From: Desulfobacterales bacterium
GTDB taxonomy: Bacteria > Desulfobacterota > Desulfobacteria > Desulfobacterales > Desulfolunaceae
NCBI GenBank assembly: GCA_022360815.1
Contig: JAKSCC010000267.1
Coordinates: 1-39,233, forward strand
Length of the DNA: 39,233 bases
Reading direction: 5' to 3'
Shown here in pieces: positions 18,100-25,722 of the stretch. The notes under the pieces were generated by a model, which was not told the origin of the DNA, ran no database searches, and saw nothing but the letters and a program-made list of their open reading frames with translations. Position numbers and translations under genes: made by a program. The stretch's first letter is position 1, and each line of letters begins with the position of its first letter.

Positions 18100-18795
18100 T
18101 TACCTTAAAGGGGGAAATCGCAAACGGGTTCCTGAAGGGATTTGCCTGAAGTTCACCAGGTGGTTGATTCGGGCCACTTCCAGATACCAACCGCTATCCC
18201 CATAAACTTTCTCGCAGAGGGCTGGCAACGTATCAGAGGCTTTCACTTCAATAATGTGCGTCATATCTGGGGACTGATTGTTCTTTCGTTTGGCCTCCTC
18301 TTCGTTGCTCATAAACCCAGAAAAATTCAGGTTCACTTTGGCACGAAGAGGGTCGCCTCCTGGCTTGAAAAGGGTGTAGTCCACGGAGAGGGACTCCAGA
18401 CGACCAAAAAAGATAAAGCTGCCCCAAAGAAGCTTGACCACAGGGGTCTCATGCTTGGCCCCCTGGTAGTCGTAGATCACCTTTTTCAAATTTTGAATCT
18501 GGGTCTTCACATCATCGGAGCCAAGGCCCGGTACGGGAAGGTTGACCACCCCGGTTCCATCGATGATGATATCAAACTTCACCTTGTCGGGTGGCCTCTT
18601 GCTAAACTTCTGTTCGCTTCCGATGGAACCGGAAGAGGCATCCCCACTGTAGCAGATGCCATGGGTCACATTGACGCTGGCAGGATTTATCATCACCTCA
18701 AACGATGAACTCCCCTCAGAGACACTTCCTGAGGCCGACACATTGCACGAGGTGATCTTCATCTTCTTTTTAAACCCCAAACTCATCCCCACCAT
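18100..18795 (-). CDS. LysM-domain tube-baseplate adaptor (Afp7-type)
   Basis: 231 residues. The first 150 resemble the N-terminal domain of Afp7/gp53-like proteins (MITSC-like opening, FEVMINPASVNVTHGICYSG, KFDIIIDGTGVV, LKKVIYDYQGAKHETPVVKLLWGSFIFFGRLESLSVDYTLF). A LysM domain follows at about 177-231 (IEVKASDTLPALCEKVYGDSGWYLEVARINHL, IPSGTRLRFPP). In Afp/PVC particles this protein joins the tube initiator to the spike. The ATG at 18795 directly follows the TAG of the DUF5908 gene, and AAGGAG lies 6 nt upstream, inside that gene. Very likely an essential baseplate component. Confidence 0.9.
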   Translation of the reverse strand: MVGMSLGFKKKMKITSCNVSASGSVSEGSSSFEVMINPASVNVTHGICYSGDASSGSIGSEQKFSKRPPDKVKFDIIIDGTGVVNLPVPGLGSDDVKTQIQNLKKVIYDYQGAKHETPVVKLLWGSFIFFGRLESLSVDYTLFKPGGDPLRAKVNLNFSGFMSNEEEAKRKNNQSPDMTHIIEVKASDTLPALCEKVYGDSGWYLEVARINHLVNFRQIPSGTRLRFPPLR

Positions 18796-18966
18796 CTACC
18801 TCTCCTTCTGCCGTGAAAGAAAATCGGCCATGCGCTCCAGACAGACCGCCAGAACCTCTCGCTTTACCTCCTCCAGGCTGTGGCAATCCCCCTGATCCTC
18901 TTTTTTCTCCCGGCTCCCGCTGGAGATGGTGGTCCGCACCACCATTTCTCGTATTTCAACGGCCAT
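18796..18966 (-). CDS. DUF5908 small eCIS protein
   Basis: 56 residues from the ATG at 18966. The frame is open to 19014, but AAGGAG 6 nt before 18966 and the family-typical opening MAVEIREMVVRTTI (compare M-P-I-E-I-R-E-L in DUF5908 proteins) decide the start. The end is helical and charged (REVLAVCLERMADFLSRQKER). DUF5908 proteins are found in eCIS clusters between tube and LysM genes; their role is not known, and the position matches Afp6. The stop is immediately followed by the start of the LysM gene. Confidence 0.8.
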   Translation of the reverse strand: MAVEIREMVVRTTISSGSREKKEDQGDCHSLEEVKREVLAVCLERMADFLSRQKER

Positions 18967-19100
18967 GATAGGCTCCTTGCGCAAAGCTAAAAACCGTCGC
19001 AACCATTTCAGCATGCCTTTGACGAGTCATTTTTTTTGAAAAAGGGTCCCTGCAAAAAACGCTCTATTGGCCCCACACTTCGTTTTGATCGCACTTGCCT

Positions 19101-19595
19101 TCAAAGCACACGAAAGCTGTAGTTGTAATTGAGTTCAATCTCCTCGATGGCCACTTCATTTTTTGTGGAGTTAAAAGGGTCCACCTTCCAGTTCACCGGA
19201 TAGGCGTTGGCAAAAGACCACCCCCTGGTGGGCAGCCGATTCTCATCCAATAAAAACACAAGAACCGGCATGGGAACGATGGGGGCCACATACCCCAGCT
19301 CAAACACCGACTTGCACCACACCACAAGGGGAGAGGAGATCTTTCCCACGCCTCTTTTAAGCACCAACGGAGTGTGACTCACTCCCTTGGGGAGCTGGTG
19401 AATATACCGATTTTCGCCCCCTTCGGTGACCGGCTCCACCTCAATTTTTGAACCGATACCCGACACCTCCTGAAACGAGGTGTCGGTAAGGCCCATGGTA
19501 GAGGAGAGCACCACTTTAAAATGAAATCCGGCGGGAGGGTATTCGTCGGATTTAAAAAGAGCGGCCACCGAAGAGAGGCCTGGCACGGAGTCCAT
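19101..19595 (-). CDS. Second tail-tube protein, tube initiator (Afp5-type)
   Basis: 164 residues of the gp19/Hcp-like tube fold: PPAGFHFKVVLSS, then TDTSFQEVSGIGSKIEVEPVTEGGENRYIHQLPKG, LVLKRGVG and the end EIELNYNYSFRVL. In Afp and PVC the second tube protein forms the ring between the spike hub and the main tube. It is distinct from the upstream tube protein, with low visible identity outside the FQEVSG motif. AAGGAG lies 5 nt before the ATG and overlaps the previous stop. A 134-nt gap follows before DUF5908, the longest in the structural operon; I see no clear gene or terminator in it. Confidence 0.88.
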   Translation of the reverse strand: MDSVPGLSSVAALFKSDEYPPAGFHFKVVLSSTMGLTDTSFQEVSGIGSKIEVEPVTEGGENRYIHQLPKGVSHTPLVLKRGVGKISSPLVVWCKSVFELGYVAPIVPMPVLVFLLDENRLPTRGWSFANAYPVNWKVDPFNSTKNEVAIEEIELNYNYSFRVL

Positions 19596-19604
19596 AGATA
19601 CTCC

Positions 19605-20063
19605 TTATGCGTTAGCAATAACGATACCTTCATGGGCAATTTCAATGGACTCCACGGCCACTTCGTTACCATCGGATTTCATATCCGTGGCCTGAATCTT
19701 GGTGGGCCAGGCGTTGGCCAGAGTCCACACCATGGTGGGCGCCCAGGTCTCATCCAAAAGGCTGATGGTCACCGGAATACGCTTAATGGTGTTCATCTTG
19801 ATCTGATTGAACCAATCCCAGAACTTGTTATCAGACTTAAAGACGCCTTTTTTCATGGTAACGTTGCCCGACTTCTTAATCCCCGGCATCTTGATGGTGG
19901 AAAACTCCGGGCTGTCGCCATGGCGGTACTCAATGGGTTGCGCCTCGATATCAAGGCCCGAGACCTCCTGAAACGAAAGCACCTCAGAGTCCCACTTCAC
20001 CTGAAAGTGGAACTTGGGCAAAGGCCAGACGGTGGTGGATTGTGCAGAACCATCATCGCTCAT
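19605..20063 (-). CDS. Main inner tube protein (Afp1-type)
   Basis: 152 residues, the normal length for gp19-like contractile tail tube subunits. Diagnostic text: PKFHFQVKWDSEVLSFQEVSGLDIEAQPIEYRHGDSPEFSTIKMPGIKKSGNVTMKKG, with FWDWFNQI, RIPVTISLLDE, WTLANAWPTKI, and the end EVAVESIEIAHEGI. Rings of six stack into the rigid tube that is driven out on contraction and that can carry cargo in its lumen. AAGGAGG stands about 10 nt upstream of the ATG at 20063. The 74-nt gap to the sheath gene contains a weak hairpin that may tune tube versus sheath expression. Confidence 0.93.
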   Translation of the reverse strand: MSDDGSAQSTTVWPLPKFHFQVKWDSEVLSFQEVSGLDIEAQPIEYRHGDSPEFSTIKMPGIKKSGNVTMKKGVFKSDNKFWDWFNQIKMNTIKRIPVTISLLDETWAPTMVWTLANAWPTKIQATDMKSDGNEVAVESIEIAHEGIVIANA

Positions 20064-20137
20064 ATCTTCTATTCCTCCTTAAAATTAAGGGGATACATCT
20101 GCCCCCTTTGGATTCTCATTAAAAACCACCTTATTTT

Positions 20138-21730
20138 TTAAGATTTCTGCATCTGCTGCTGAAAGGTGATCTCAATAAACTCCGCAGGCCGCGAAACCGC
20201 CACAAGCACGGTCACCCTTAAAATCCCCTCCAGAATGTCCTCAGGGGTCATGGTCTCGCCCAACCCCACATGAACGCTGAAGGCATCCGATGGCACAGCA
20301 CCGGCCAGGCCTCCTCGCTTCCAGATTCCGGTAAGAAAATTTCCGATCATGCTCTTGATGGTCACCCAGGTGTTGGCGTCATTGGGTTCAAACACATAGG
20401 CTTTAGCAGCCAGACGAATGGACTCTTCCAGCATGATCATGGTGCGACGCACGTTGATGTAACGCCAGTCCAGGCTGTTGCCATCCAACGTTCGAGCGCC
20501 CCAAATGAGAACGCCTTCGCCAATAAAGGCACGAATGGCGTTGATCGATTTTCCATGGATGGTGACGTTTAAATCTTCCTGATCGTCATGGGTGATGTTG
20601 ACAGCCGGTGAAATCACGGCATTGAGGCTTACGTTGGCAGGGGCTTTCCACACCCCTCGGGAGTTGTCCACCATGGTGTAAACGCCCGCCATGGCAGCCG
20701 AAGGAGGCAAAAGATTGAGTTTGTCTTTGAGCTCTTTCAAGATGGTGTTGAAAAGAGGGCTCACCTGGACCAACGTTTTGTTTAAAAGCGCCTTTTCATC
20801 TTCGCCCAGAGAGGTATCGGTGATCTGAGCCACGGCCGCCTTTAACTGAGCCATTTTGGGATCGGTGGAAGCAGCCCCTCCAAGGCCCAACTCATCGCTG
20901 ATAAGCCCTTTGAGCGTATCGGCGTTGCCGATGTTCTCGTAGCTTAGCTCCTTGTCCTGCACGATGGAGGTATTCACCCAGGGGTAATAAGCCGAAGCAA
21001 AATCGAGATAGTTGATCCCCAAAGCATTTCTGAATTTGTCCACGCAGTCGCCTGATGGGTCTTTTCGGTCTTTGTACCCGTCGTAGATGTCTAAAATAGC
21101 CACGCGGCTTCGCATCTTGCCCCCGCAGTGCTGAAGTGCGGCCTGCTGTACACCAATGCAGTCTGCCTGCTTGAGAAGCACGGCTTCGGGCATCACCACC
21201 ATGGTGGGCTCTTGCTCTTTGATGAGCTCGGCAATCCCTTTTTTAAACCGGTCTGCCTCCAGATCATCCCCATAGCTTCCAATGGAAACAATGTAACAAG
21301 GTCCGCCCCCATTCTGGAAAAAGAGGCGCATGTTGTAATAGAGGGTATAATTACCAGCGGTCTGCTTCAGGGAGAACTCTTTGCCTCCAAAGGTAAAATC
21401 CATCAAAAAGGTCTCTTCACTTCCTGCAGATTTTTTGGGCTTTCTCGCTGGTTTCTCTTCACCTTCGGCTGGTGCTTCTGGCGCTGGAGGAGGTGCTCCT
21501 CCCCCTTTCTCCACAATCTCACACACCGGAAAAGGGGCCCCTCCAAAGTAGGTATGAAACTCTGCCATAGAGGAGATTCTCCACGCCTTGCCCGCCAGAG
21601 ACTTCCCGCCATTTACGGCCTTTTCCGTATACCCGATAAAGGCTGGAACTGCCGTGGCCACCTCCACAACAGAGTTGGGAAAGGCACTCTTTTCAACGAT
21701 GTAGACACCGGGTGTCTTCATTTGACCCAT
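20138..21730 (-). CDS. Contractile sheath protein
   Basis: 530 residues. The N-terminus (MKTPGVYIVEKSAFPNSVVEVATAVPAFIGYTEKA) and the C-terminal 150 residues (INVRRTMIMLEESIRLAAKAYVFEPND..TW, FLTGIWKRGGLAGAVPSDAFSVHVG, GILRVTVLVAVSRPAEFIEITFQQ) are standard for the phage/Afp/PVC sheath family. A Pro/Ala/Lys-rich low-complexity linker lies at about 78-98. Only one sheath gene is present, whereas Serratia Afp and Photorhabdus PVC have three. GGGAGG 5 nt before the ATG overlaps the previous stop. The sheath stores the energy that pushes the tube through a target membrane. Confidence 0.95.
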   Translation of the reverse strand: MGQMKTPGVYIVEKSAFPNSVVEVATAVPAFIGYTEKAVNGGKSLAGKAWRISSMAEFHTYFGGAPFPVCEIVEKGGGAPPPAPEAPAEGEEKPARKPKKSAGSEETFLMDFTFGGKEFSLKQTAGNYTLYYNMRLFFQNGGGPCYIVSIGSYGDDLEADRFKKGIAELIKEQEPTMVVMPEAVLLKQADCIGVQQAALQHCGGKMRSRVAILDIYDGYKDRKDPSGDCVDKFRNALGINYLDFASAYYPWVNTSIVQDKELSYENIGNADTLKGLISDELGLGGAASTDPKMAQLKAAVAQITDTSLGEDEKALLNKTLVQVSPLFNTILKELKDKLNLLPPSAAMAGVYTMVDNSRGVWKAPANVSLNAVISPAVNITHDDQEDLNVTIHGKSINAIRAFIGEGVLIWGARTLDGNSLDWRYINVRRTMIMLEESIRLAAKAYVFEPNDANTWVTIKSMIGNFLTGIWKRGGLAGAVPSDAFSVHVGLGETMTPEDILEGILRVTVLVAVSRPAEFIEITFQQQMQKS

Positions 21731-21732
21731 CT

Positions 21733-22611
21733 TTACCTCCCATACACATAGTGTTGAACGTAAATATCTGAAACAAAGTCACGTCTGCCATCTGCAATCC
21801 GCTCATGCAACGGATCAAAAGGGGCGTTGGGCAGCGCCTTTATCAGCGTCCGACACCCGCCAGAACTCGCCCCAGGCGCTCTGTATTTCAACTGAAACCG
21901 GCCGGGAGCCCCATGTTGAAGTGACAAAGGCTTCTGCGAAACAAACCGTGCGTAAACCCGTCGCCCTTCAGGAGCCACAACGCCCTCAAATGCAAAGGTT
22001 ACCTCCTCTTTTGGATCCACCACAGAAAGCCCATCGCCTTTGCCATCACAAGGAATAAAGTAGCGCCAGAAACTCTGGCGGGATTTAAAGCCCATCACAT
22101 AAGTCGACGGGTTCCCTGTGAAGGCTTTTTTTAGAAGTGCCGCCCCCTTTTTTGCGCTGTAATCCAGAAAAACAACCCCCAAAGGAAACGGAAGCAGCTC
22201 CCCCTCATGGAGTCTTGTTTTTTTTAGCACCTCGTCGATGGAAACCAGCGACTCGATACCAACAGGCCTACCTGAAATGAGGTGGGATTCACTTTGGGTG
22301 TTGGAGAGAAACAGGGTTTCGCCTGCAGACATTTTGGGAAGATCGGTGTAGTTAAGGAAAAAAGGCGTATCTGCCTTCACAAAAAAGCTCAACGCAAGGG
22401 GCTCTATCTTATCTTTGGCCCAAATCTTCAAGCGCTCTTCAGCGACCTCATCGCACCTCACCTCAAGGGTGCTTCCACGGCAAACCGTTAAAAGATCGAG
22501 CCGTTTCATAAGCCTTGCGGTATAAGCCGAAGGGGAAAAAAAGAGACCTTGCCCCCCACCGGGCTTGTGGCTTGGGTGAATTGCTTTTAAAAAAAAAAGA
22601 GTCGTCATCAT
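21733..22611 (-). CDS. eCIS-associated protein of unknown function
   Basis: 292 residues from the ATG at 22611; a GTG at 22623 is also possible and the frame is open to 22656, which would overlap the previous gene. I do not recognise a named domain. No signal peptide or membrane segment. The text is beta-rich and resembles uncharacterised proteins encoded beside sheath genes: an opening TTLFFLKAIHPSHK, then YTARLMKRLDLLTVCRGSTLEVRC, then PLALSFFVKADTPFFLNYTDLP, and a C-terminal LKYRAPGASSGGCRTLIK. It lies between the tail-terminator and sheath genes, with 22 nt and 2 nt gaps, so it is almost certainly part of the same system, perhaps an assembly or cap factor (inference). Confidence 0.65.
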   Translation of the reverse strand: MMTTLFFLKAIHPSHKPGGGQGLFFSPSAYTARLMKRLDLLTVCRGSTLEVRCDEVAEERLKIWAKDKIEPLALSFFVKADTPFFLNYTDLPKMSAGETLFLSNTQSESHLISGRPVGIESLVSIDEVLKKTRLHEGELLPFPLGVVFLDYSAKKGAALLKKAFTGNPSTYVMGFKSRQSFWRYFIPCDGKGDGLSVVDPKEEVTFAFEGVVAPEGRRVYARFVSQKPLSLQHGAPGRFQLKYRAPGASSGGCRTLIKALPNAPFDPLHERIADGRRDFVSDIYVQHYVYGR

Positions 22612-22633
22612 TTGCTTGGACACGGTCCCCACG

Positions 22634-23218
22634 TCACCGACGCAAGAGCCCCACATCGGGTGAGACCTTCTCAGCGCTGACCACCTGCTTGGTCACACCC
22701 TGTGAATCAAGAGTAATCAACCGCATTTTGTAAAGGATGGATGGAAGGTAACGCCCGCTCACCACACTCCAGAGGCTGCTCAGATCCCGCACATTAAGAT
22801 TTTCAATATCCATGGTGATCTTCTCCAAACTTTCGTGAAGATCCGGGGTGTTTTCATGGGTAAACACAGGAGACCCTTGATAAAAAAGGGCCGTATACGA
22901 GATAAATTTCAAGGCCTCTTCGTAATTGGTCCCAGGAAAATGGGCTGAAAAAAGGAGATAAACACTCAGATGAAGAGGGGGAAAGCCGATGCTTGCAAGG
23001 TGTCCATCGACCGAGCTATGACGGGTAAAAGAGGAAGGAACCTGCTCTTTCTCAATATTTACCAAACTCACCACCAGCTTGTTAAAGATGCCCGGCTCCA
23101 CAGACCCGTCCTGATCCAAAAGCCCAGAGACCACCACCACATCCTCTGGAAGATCGAAAAGCCCCTTAAGATAGGTATTTAAATAACGCGTCACATGGGC
23201 TATCGCATGATGAACCAT
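22634..23218 (-). CDS. DUF4255 tail terminator (Afp16/Pvc16-type)
   Basis: 194 residues from the ATG at 23218, chosen because GGGAG lies 7 nt upstream and homologues begin near here (MVHHAIAHVTRYLNTYLKG); the frame is open to 23293. Family text: EPGIFNKLVVSLVNIEKEQVPSSF, PPLHLSVYLLFSAHFPGTNYEEALKFISYTALFYQGSPVFTHEN, EKITMDIENLNVRDLSSLWSVVSGRYLPSILYKMRLI. In Afp, Afp16 closes the far end of the tube and fixes its length. It is the first gene of the eCIS operon, about 93 nt below a predicted sigma-54 start point. Leading position of the terminator is common in eCIS operons. Confidence 0.9.
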   Translation of the reverse strand: MVHHAIAHVTRYLNTYLKGLFDLPEDVVVVSGLLDQDGSVEPGIFNKLVVSLVNIEKEQVPSSFTRHSSVDGHLASIGFPPLHLSVYLLFSAHFPGTNYEEALKFISYTALFYQGSPVFTHENTPDLHESLEKITMDIENLNVRDLSSLWSVVSGRYLPSILYKMRLITLDSQGVTKQVVSAEKVSPDVGLLRR

Positions 23219-23282
23219 CGTCTCTCCCTTTTTGCGGGTTCTGCAAAAAGTCTGTTTTTGGCACAGCTTCGCCCTCTGGGTT

Positions 23283-23340
23283 ACATGGCACAACCCTTTG
23301 AAAACAGTTGCCGGAAGGGTCTGCAGGGTTTATGCCATGT
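23283..23340 (-). repeat. Imperfect inverted repeat spanning the sigma-54 promoter
   Basis: On plus, 23283-23296 reads ACATGGCACAACCC; the complement of 23326-23340 reads ACATGGCATAAACCC. The arms differ by one base and one insertion, with a 29-nt spacer. One arm is the promoter core; the other lies just below the expected start point and could form a leader-RNA hairpin only if transcription begins above both, so its role is open. Confidence 0.4.
23322..23337 (-). promoter_or_regulatory. Sigma-54 (-24/-12) promoter of the eCIS operon
   Basis: On the minus strand the text is TGGCATAAACCCTGCA: a GG and a GC with exactly 10 nt between, close to the consensus TGGCAC-N5-TTGC (mismatches T for C and C for T). 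Transcription would start near 23311, giving a leader of about 93 nt before the DUF4255 start. A sigma-54 activator gene ends 160 nt upstream. No equally good sigma-70 promoter was seen. Confidence 0.6.
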
Positions 23341-23380
23341 TGTAAATCCGCGACATTCATACGTTCGCTCAATCCCCTAA

Positions 23381-23438
23381 AAAAACAAATGGCCGAATGT
23401 GTCCAAAACATTCACAAAATCAGGACACATTCGGCCAT
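23381..23438 (-). terminator. Intrinsic terminator after the sigma-54 activator gene (perfect 16-bp inverted repeat)
   Basis: Arms ATGGCCGAATGTGTCC (23389-23404) and its exact complement (23423-23438) enclose an 18-nt loop. On minus the hairpin is followed by a T-rich run (23380s), as expected for a rho-independent terminator of the activator gene. Its centre is about 100 bp upstream of the predicted eCIS start point, where enhancer sites for sigma-54 activators usually lie, so it may double as an activator-binding site. Confidence 0.65.
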
Positions 23439-23470
23439 CTTCAATTTCGCACAATCTCTGGAAGGTGTGC

Positions 23471-23490
23471 AGCACATGCCATGCAGTGCT
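23471..23490. promoter_or_regulatory. Candidate upstream activator site (AGCAC-N10-GTGCT)
   Basis: A short inverted repeat lies about 170 bp upstream of the predicted sigma-54 start, just below the stop codon of the activator gene. Position and symmetry suit an enhancer-binding site, but no second copy is clear, so this is a weak call. Confidence 0.25.
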
Positions 23491-23495
23491 GTCTC

Positions 23496-24488
23496 TTATT
23501 TCACATCCGCTGAACAACGACTCAAAGACTTAAATTTTCTTTCAACCACCTTACGATGAACCCCTAAAAGACGAGCAGCCTGGCTCTTGTTTCCCCTTGC
23601 AAGAGCCAAAGACCTTCGAATAAGAGCTGCCTCCATCTCTCCTACTTTGTTGTCACACTCCAGTGTAAGAATCTCATCAGCCAACCGTTCCAACACGTCG
23701 AAAGGAGAGGCTCTTTTCCCTTCGGTAAAGGCCTGGATTGTCTTTTCTGTAACCGGGTTTTCATCTGCCAGAAGCGATATTTTATCAATGGTGTTTTTCA
23801 ATTGTCTCACATTTCCCGGCCACTCCAGGGATGCCAGAGCTTTGATGGCGTCGTCGGTGAATTCGACAGAGGGTGAGGCTCGATGCCTGAAAAACCGAAC
23901 CAGCTCGGGAAGATCTTGCCTTCTCTCACTCAGCGGCGGTACCTCCAGCTTCAACACATTGAGACGGTAAAAAAGATCTTCGCGAAACTTACGATCGTCA
24001 ATCATCGCTTCCAAATCTGTATGGGTGGCTGCGATAATTCGTCCCTCAAAGGGAAAATTCACCGCTCCACCCAAGGGGCGATACTCCCGTGTCTCAATCA
24101 CTCGCAAGAGTTTGGCTTGCTGAGCCAAAGGCAATTCCCCGATTTCATCAAGGAAAAGCGTCCCTTTGCCCGCAATGCCAAAATACCCTTCGTGCCGACC
24201 ACTCGCCCCGGTGAAGATCCCTTTCTCATGACCAAAAAGGAGAGACTCCACCAAAGATTCAGGAATCGCGGCGCAATTGACATCCACAAAAGGAAGGCGT
24301 GGACCATCGCGCATGTGGTGAATCAGCGAGGCGATCACCTCCTTACCGCTGCCCGTAGGGCCGGTGATCAAAACCGGTAGGGTGGACGGCGCGATTTTCA
24401 CCACCATGCGCATCACCCTTGCCATTTTTGCAGAGCTACCGACCACCATCACATCATCAAGGGTCTCATGGATACAATGCCTGTTCAT
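23496..24488 (-). CDS. Sigma-54-dependent activator without sensor domain, variant GIFTGA loop
   Basis: 330 residues. It is almost all AAA+ domain: Walker A GPTGSGKE (43-50), Walker B GTLFLDE (109-115), sensor and arginine-finger region FREDLFYRLN, then a FIS-type helix-turn-helix at the end (NKSQAARLLGVHRKVVERKF). There is no receiver, GAF or PAS domain before it, as in PspF-like activators, so activity may be set by a partner protein or by amount. The sigma-54 contact loop, normally GAFTGA, reads GIFTGA (90-95). The gene stands directly upstream of the eCIS operon and a sigma-54 promoter, so it is very probably its activator. An AAGGG site lies about 9 nt before the ATG. Confidence 0.88.
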   Translation of the reverse strand: MNRHCIHETLDDVMVVGSSAKMARVMRMVVKIAPSTLPVLITGPTGSGKEVIASLIHHMRDGPRLPFVDVNCAAIPESLVESLLFGHEKGIFTGASGRHEGYFGIAGKGTLFLDEIGELPLAQQAKLLRVIETREYRPLGGAVNFPFEGRIIAATHTDLEAMIDDRKFREDLFYRLNVLKLEVPPLSERRQDLPELVRFFRHRASPSVEFTDDAIKALASLEWPGNVRQLKNTIDKISLLADENPVTEKTIQAFTEGKRASPFDVLERLADEILTLECDNKVGEMEAALIRRSLALARGNKSQAARLLGVHRKVVERKFKSLSRCSADVK

Positions 24489-24801
24489 TATTCGGGCCCT
24501 TTATTATTCAAGCGCACACCTTAATACAGCTGTGGAGGTGTCACGCATTGGAATCACAACCCCACACCGATTATGGCTGCACATCTTCCAAATACCCTAC
24601 CATTCCTGCTTCAATAAGAAGCGAAATGCTTCAACGCGCCCATCACGGGCGGCAACAGCGCCAAACACAAAAAGGAATAGACTGATTCAACCGCTTTAAA
24701 AGAGTAGAAATTAAGCCAACAGACCGTACCTCACCGACTGGGTATCGCATGGGCGTCCGGCTTTACAAGGGGGGCAGATTTTTACGGCGCAGTCATGCGC
24801 C
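24489..24801. other. Intergenic region upstream of the activator gene, no gene seen
   Basis: 313 nt between the pseudouridine synthase and the activator. No convincing coding frame or structural RNA is visible. It must hold the activator's promoter, but I see no clear -35/-10 pair. A small perfect hairpin (GGCGCA-GTCA-TGCGCC, 24786-24801) touches the stop of the upstream gene but has no T run. Confidence 0.4.
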
Positions 24802-25689
24802 TTACATCACGGAAAGCTGAGTCTTTGTGACTGGATTAAATATCGGGTCAGGCAGGGTCTCATCGGTGGTAAACACCACGTCACGTCTGAGATGGGGGCA
24901 TAGAAAAGAGAGCCTGATGGCAGCCAGTCTTAAACCAAATGTATTCTTATTTCCTTTTCCATAGCGAGGGTCACCCATAACGGGATGACCGATGGCATCA
25001 AAGTGACGGCGAATCTGGTGGAGCCGTCCGGTGTGAAGCCGAACCAAAACGGTGGAGGTTCTGGATTCGGCATTGACGGATTCGATAAAAAACTCTGTTT
25101 TTGCCTCTTTTCCGTCCAAAGGCAAATCGATAAAGGGGCCTGCCGATGACGTGGAGAGGTCTCCGGCCACTTCTGCACGATAGATCTTCTCCACTCGGCC
25201 CTCTCGAAAAAGCTCCGAGAGCAAAGCCGCGCTTTTTCGACCATGAGCAAGAATCACAAGCCCCGCGGTTTCACGGTCCAAACGGTGCACCGGATGAATG
25301 TGACGGGTGGAAGCAAAATGTATGTCAGCCTTTCTCTCCAGAGAAAAGTGATCCCCATAAAGGGAGCCCTGGGTTAAAAGGCCGGCGGGTTTAAACCAGA
25401 TGCTGTAGTGCTCGGTGTCTTTAAGACACCACGCCTCGGGGGGAGTAGCGGTAAGAAGGGCTTCGTCGTAATAGATTTCAAGGGTCTCACCCGGACTCAC
25501 CATGCGTTTGGCGTGGCGAATGCGGCGGCGCTTTTTTCCCTTTTTCACCCAGACCGCTCCATTTTTCATGGCCAATTTGACTCGGCCCCGCGAAAGACCC
25601 GTGGATGAGCTCAGGCAGCTCCCCGCCTCCACCGGATGGTGGGTCACGGTGATTTTTTTCTGCCATTTTGTCACTTTTTTCTCATCCAT
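24802..25689 (-). CDS. RluA-family rRNA/tRNA pseudouridine synthase
   Basis: 295 residues from the ATG at 25689; a TTG at 25710 would add 7. The catalytic motif HPVHRLDRETAGLVILA contains the Asp that attacks the uridine. Other family blocks are YSIWFKPAGLLTQGS near the start of the catalytic domain, KIYRAEVAG, and RTSTVLVRLHTGRLHQIRRHFDAIGHPVMGDPRYG. An S4-like RNA-binding stretch precedes it (LSRGRVKLAMKNGAVWVKKGKKRRRI). Members convert specific uridines to pseudouridine in rRNA or tRNA; the target site cannot be told. The next gene upstream ends 34 nt before it. Housekeeping gene, probably unrelated to the injection system. Confidence 0.9.
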   Translation of the reverse strand: MDEKKVTKWQKKITVTHHPVEAGSCLSSSTGLSRGRVKLAMKNGAVWVKKGKKRRRIRHAKRMVSPGETLEIYYDEALLTATPPEAWCLKDTEHYSIWFKPAGLLTQGSLYGDHFSLERKADIHFASTRHIHPVHRLDRETAGLVILAHGRKSAALLSELFREGRVEKIYRAEVAGDLSTSSAGPFIDLPLDGKEAKTEFFIESVNAESRTSTVLVRLHTGRLHQIRRHFDAIGHPVMGDPRYGKGNKNTFGLRLAAIRLSFLCPHLRRDVVFTTDETLPDPIFNPVTKTQLSVM

Positions 25690-25722
25690 AACGTCTTCAC
25701 ACACTTCCAAAATAAAATAAGA

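Noticed and set aside
20080-20115. AAGGGG/CCCCTT hairpin between sheath and tube genes
   Set aside because: Six pairs with only AATTTT after it; too weak to list as a terminator, at most a tuning element.
8635-23218. Type VI secretion system or a prophage/tailocin
   Set aside because: No TssJ/L/M or ClpV-like genes, and no capsid, terminase, portal, holin or lysis genes are seen; DUF4255, DUF5908, LysM and two tube proteins are eCIS marks.
23286-23301. TGGCAC on plus as a second sigma-54 promoter
   Set aside because: The GC at the -12 position is missing and it points away from the eCIS operon.
24786-24801. Perfect small hairpin at the end of the pseudouridine synthase
   Set aside because: No T run on either strand; stem of six pairs only.
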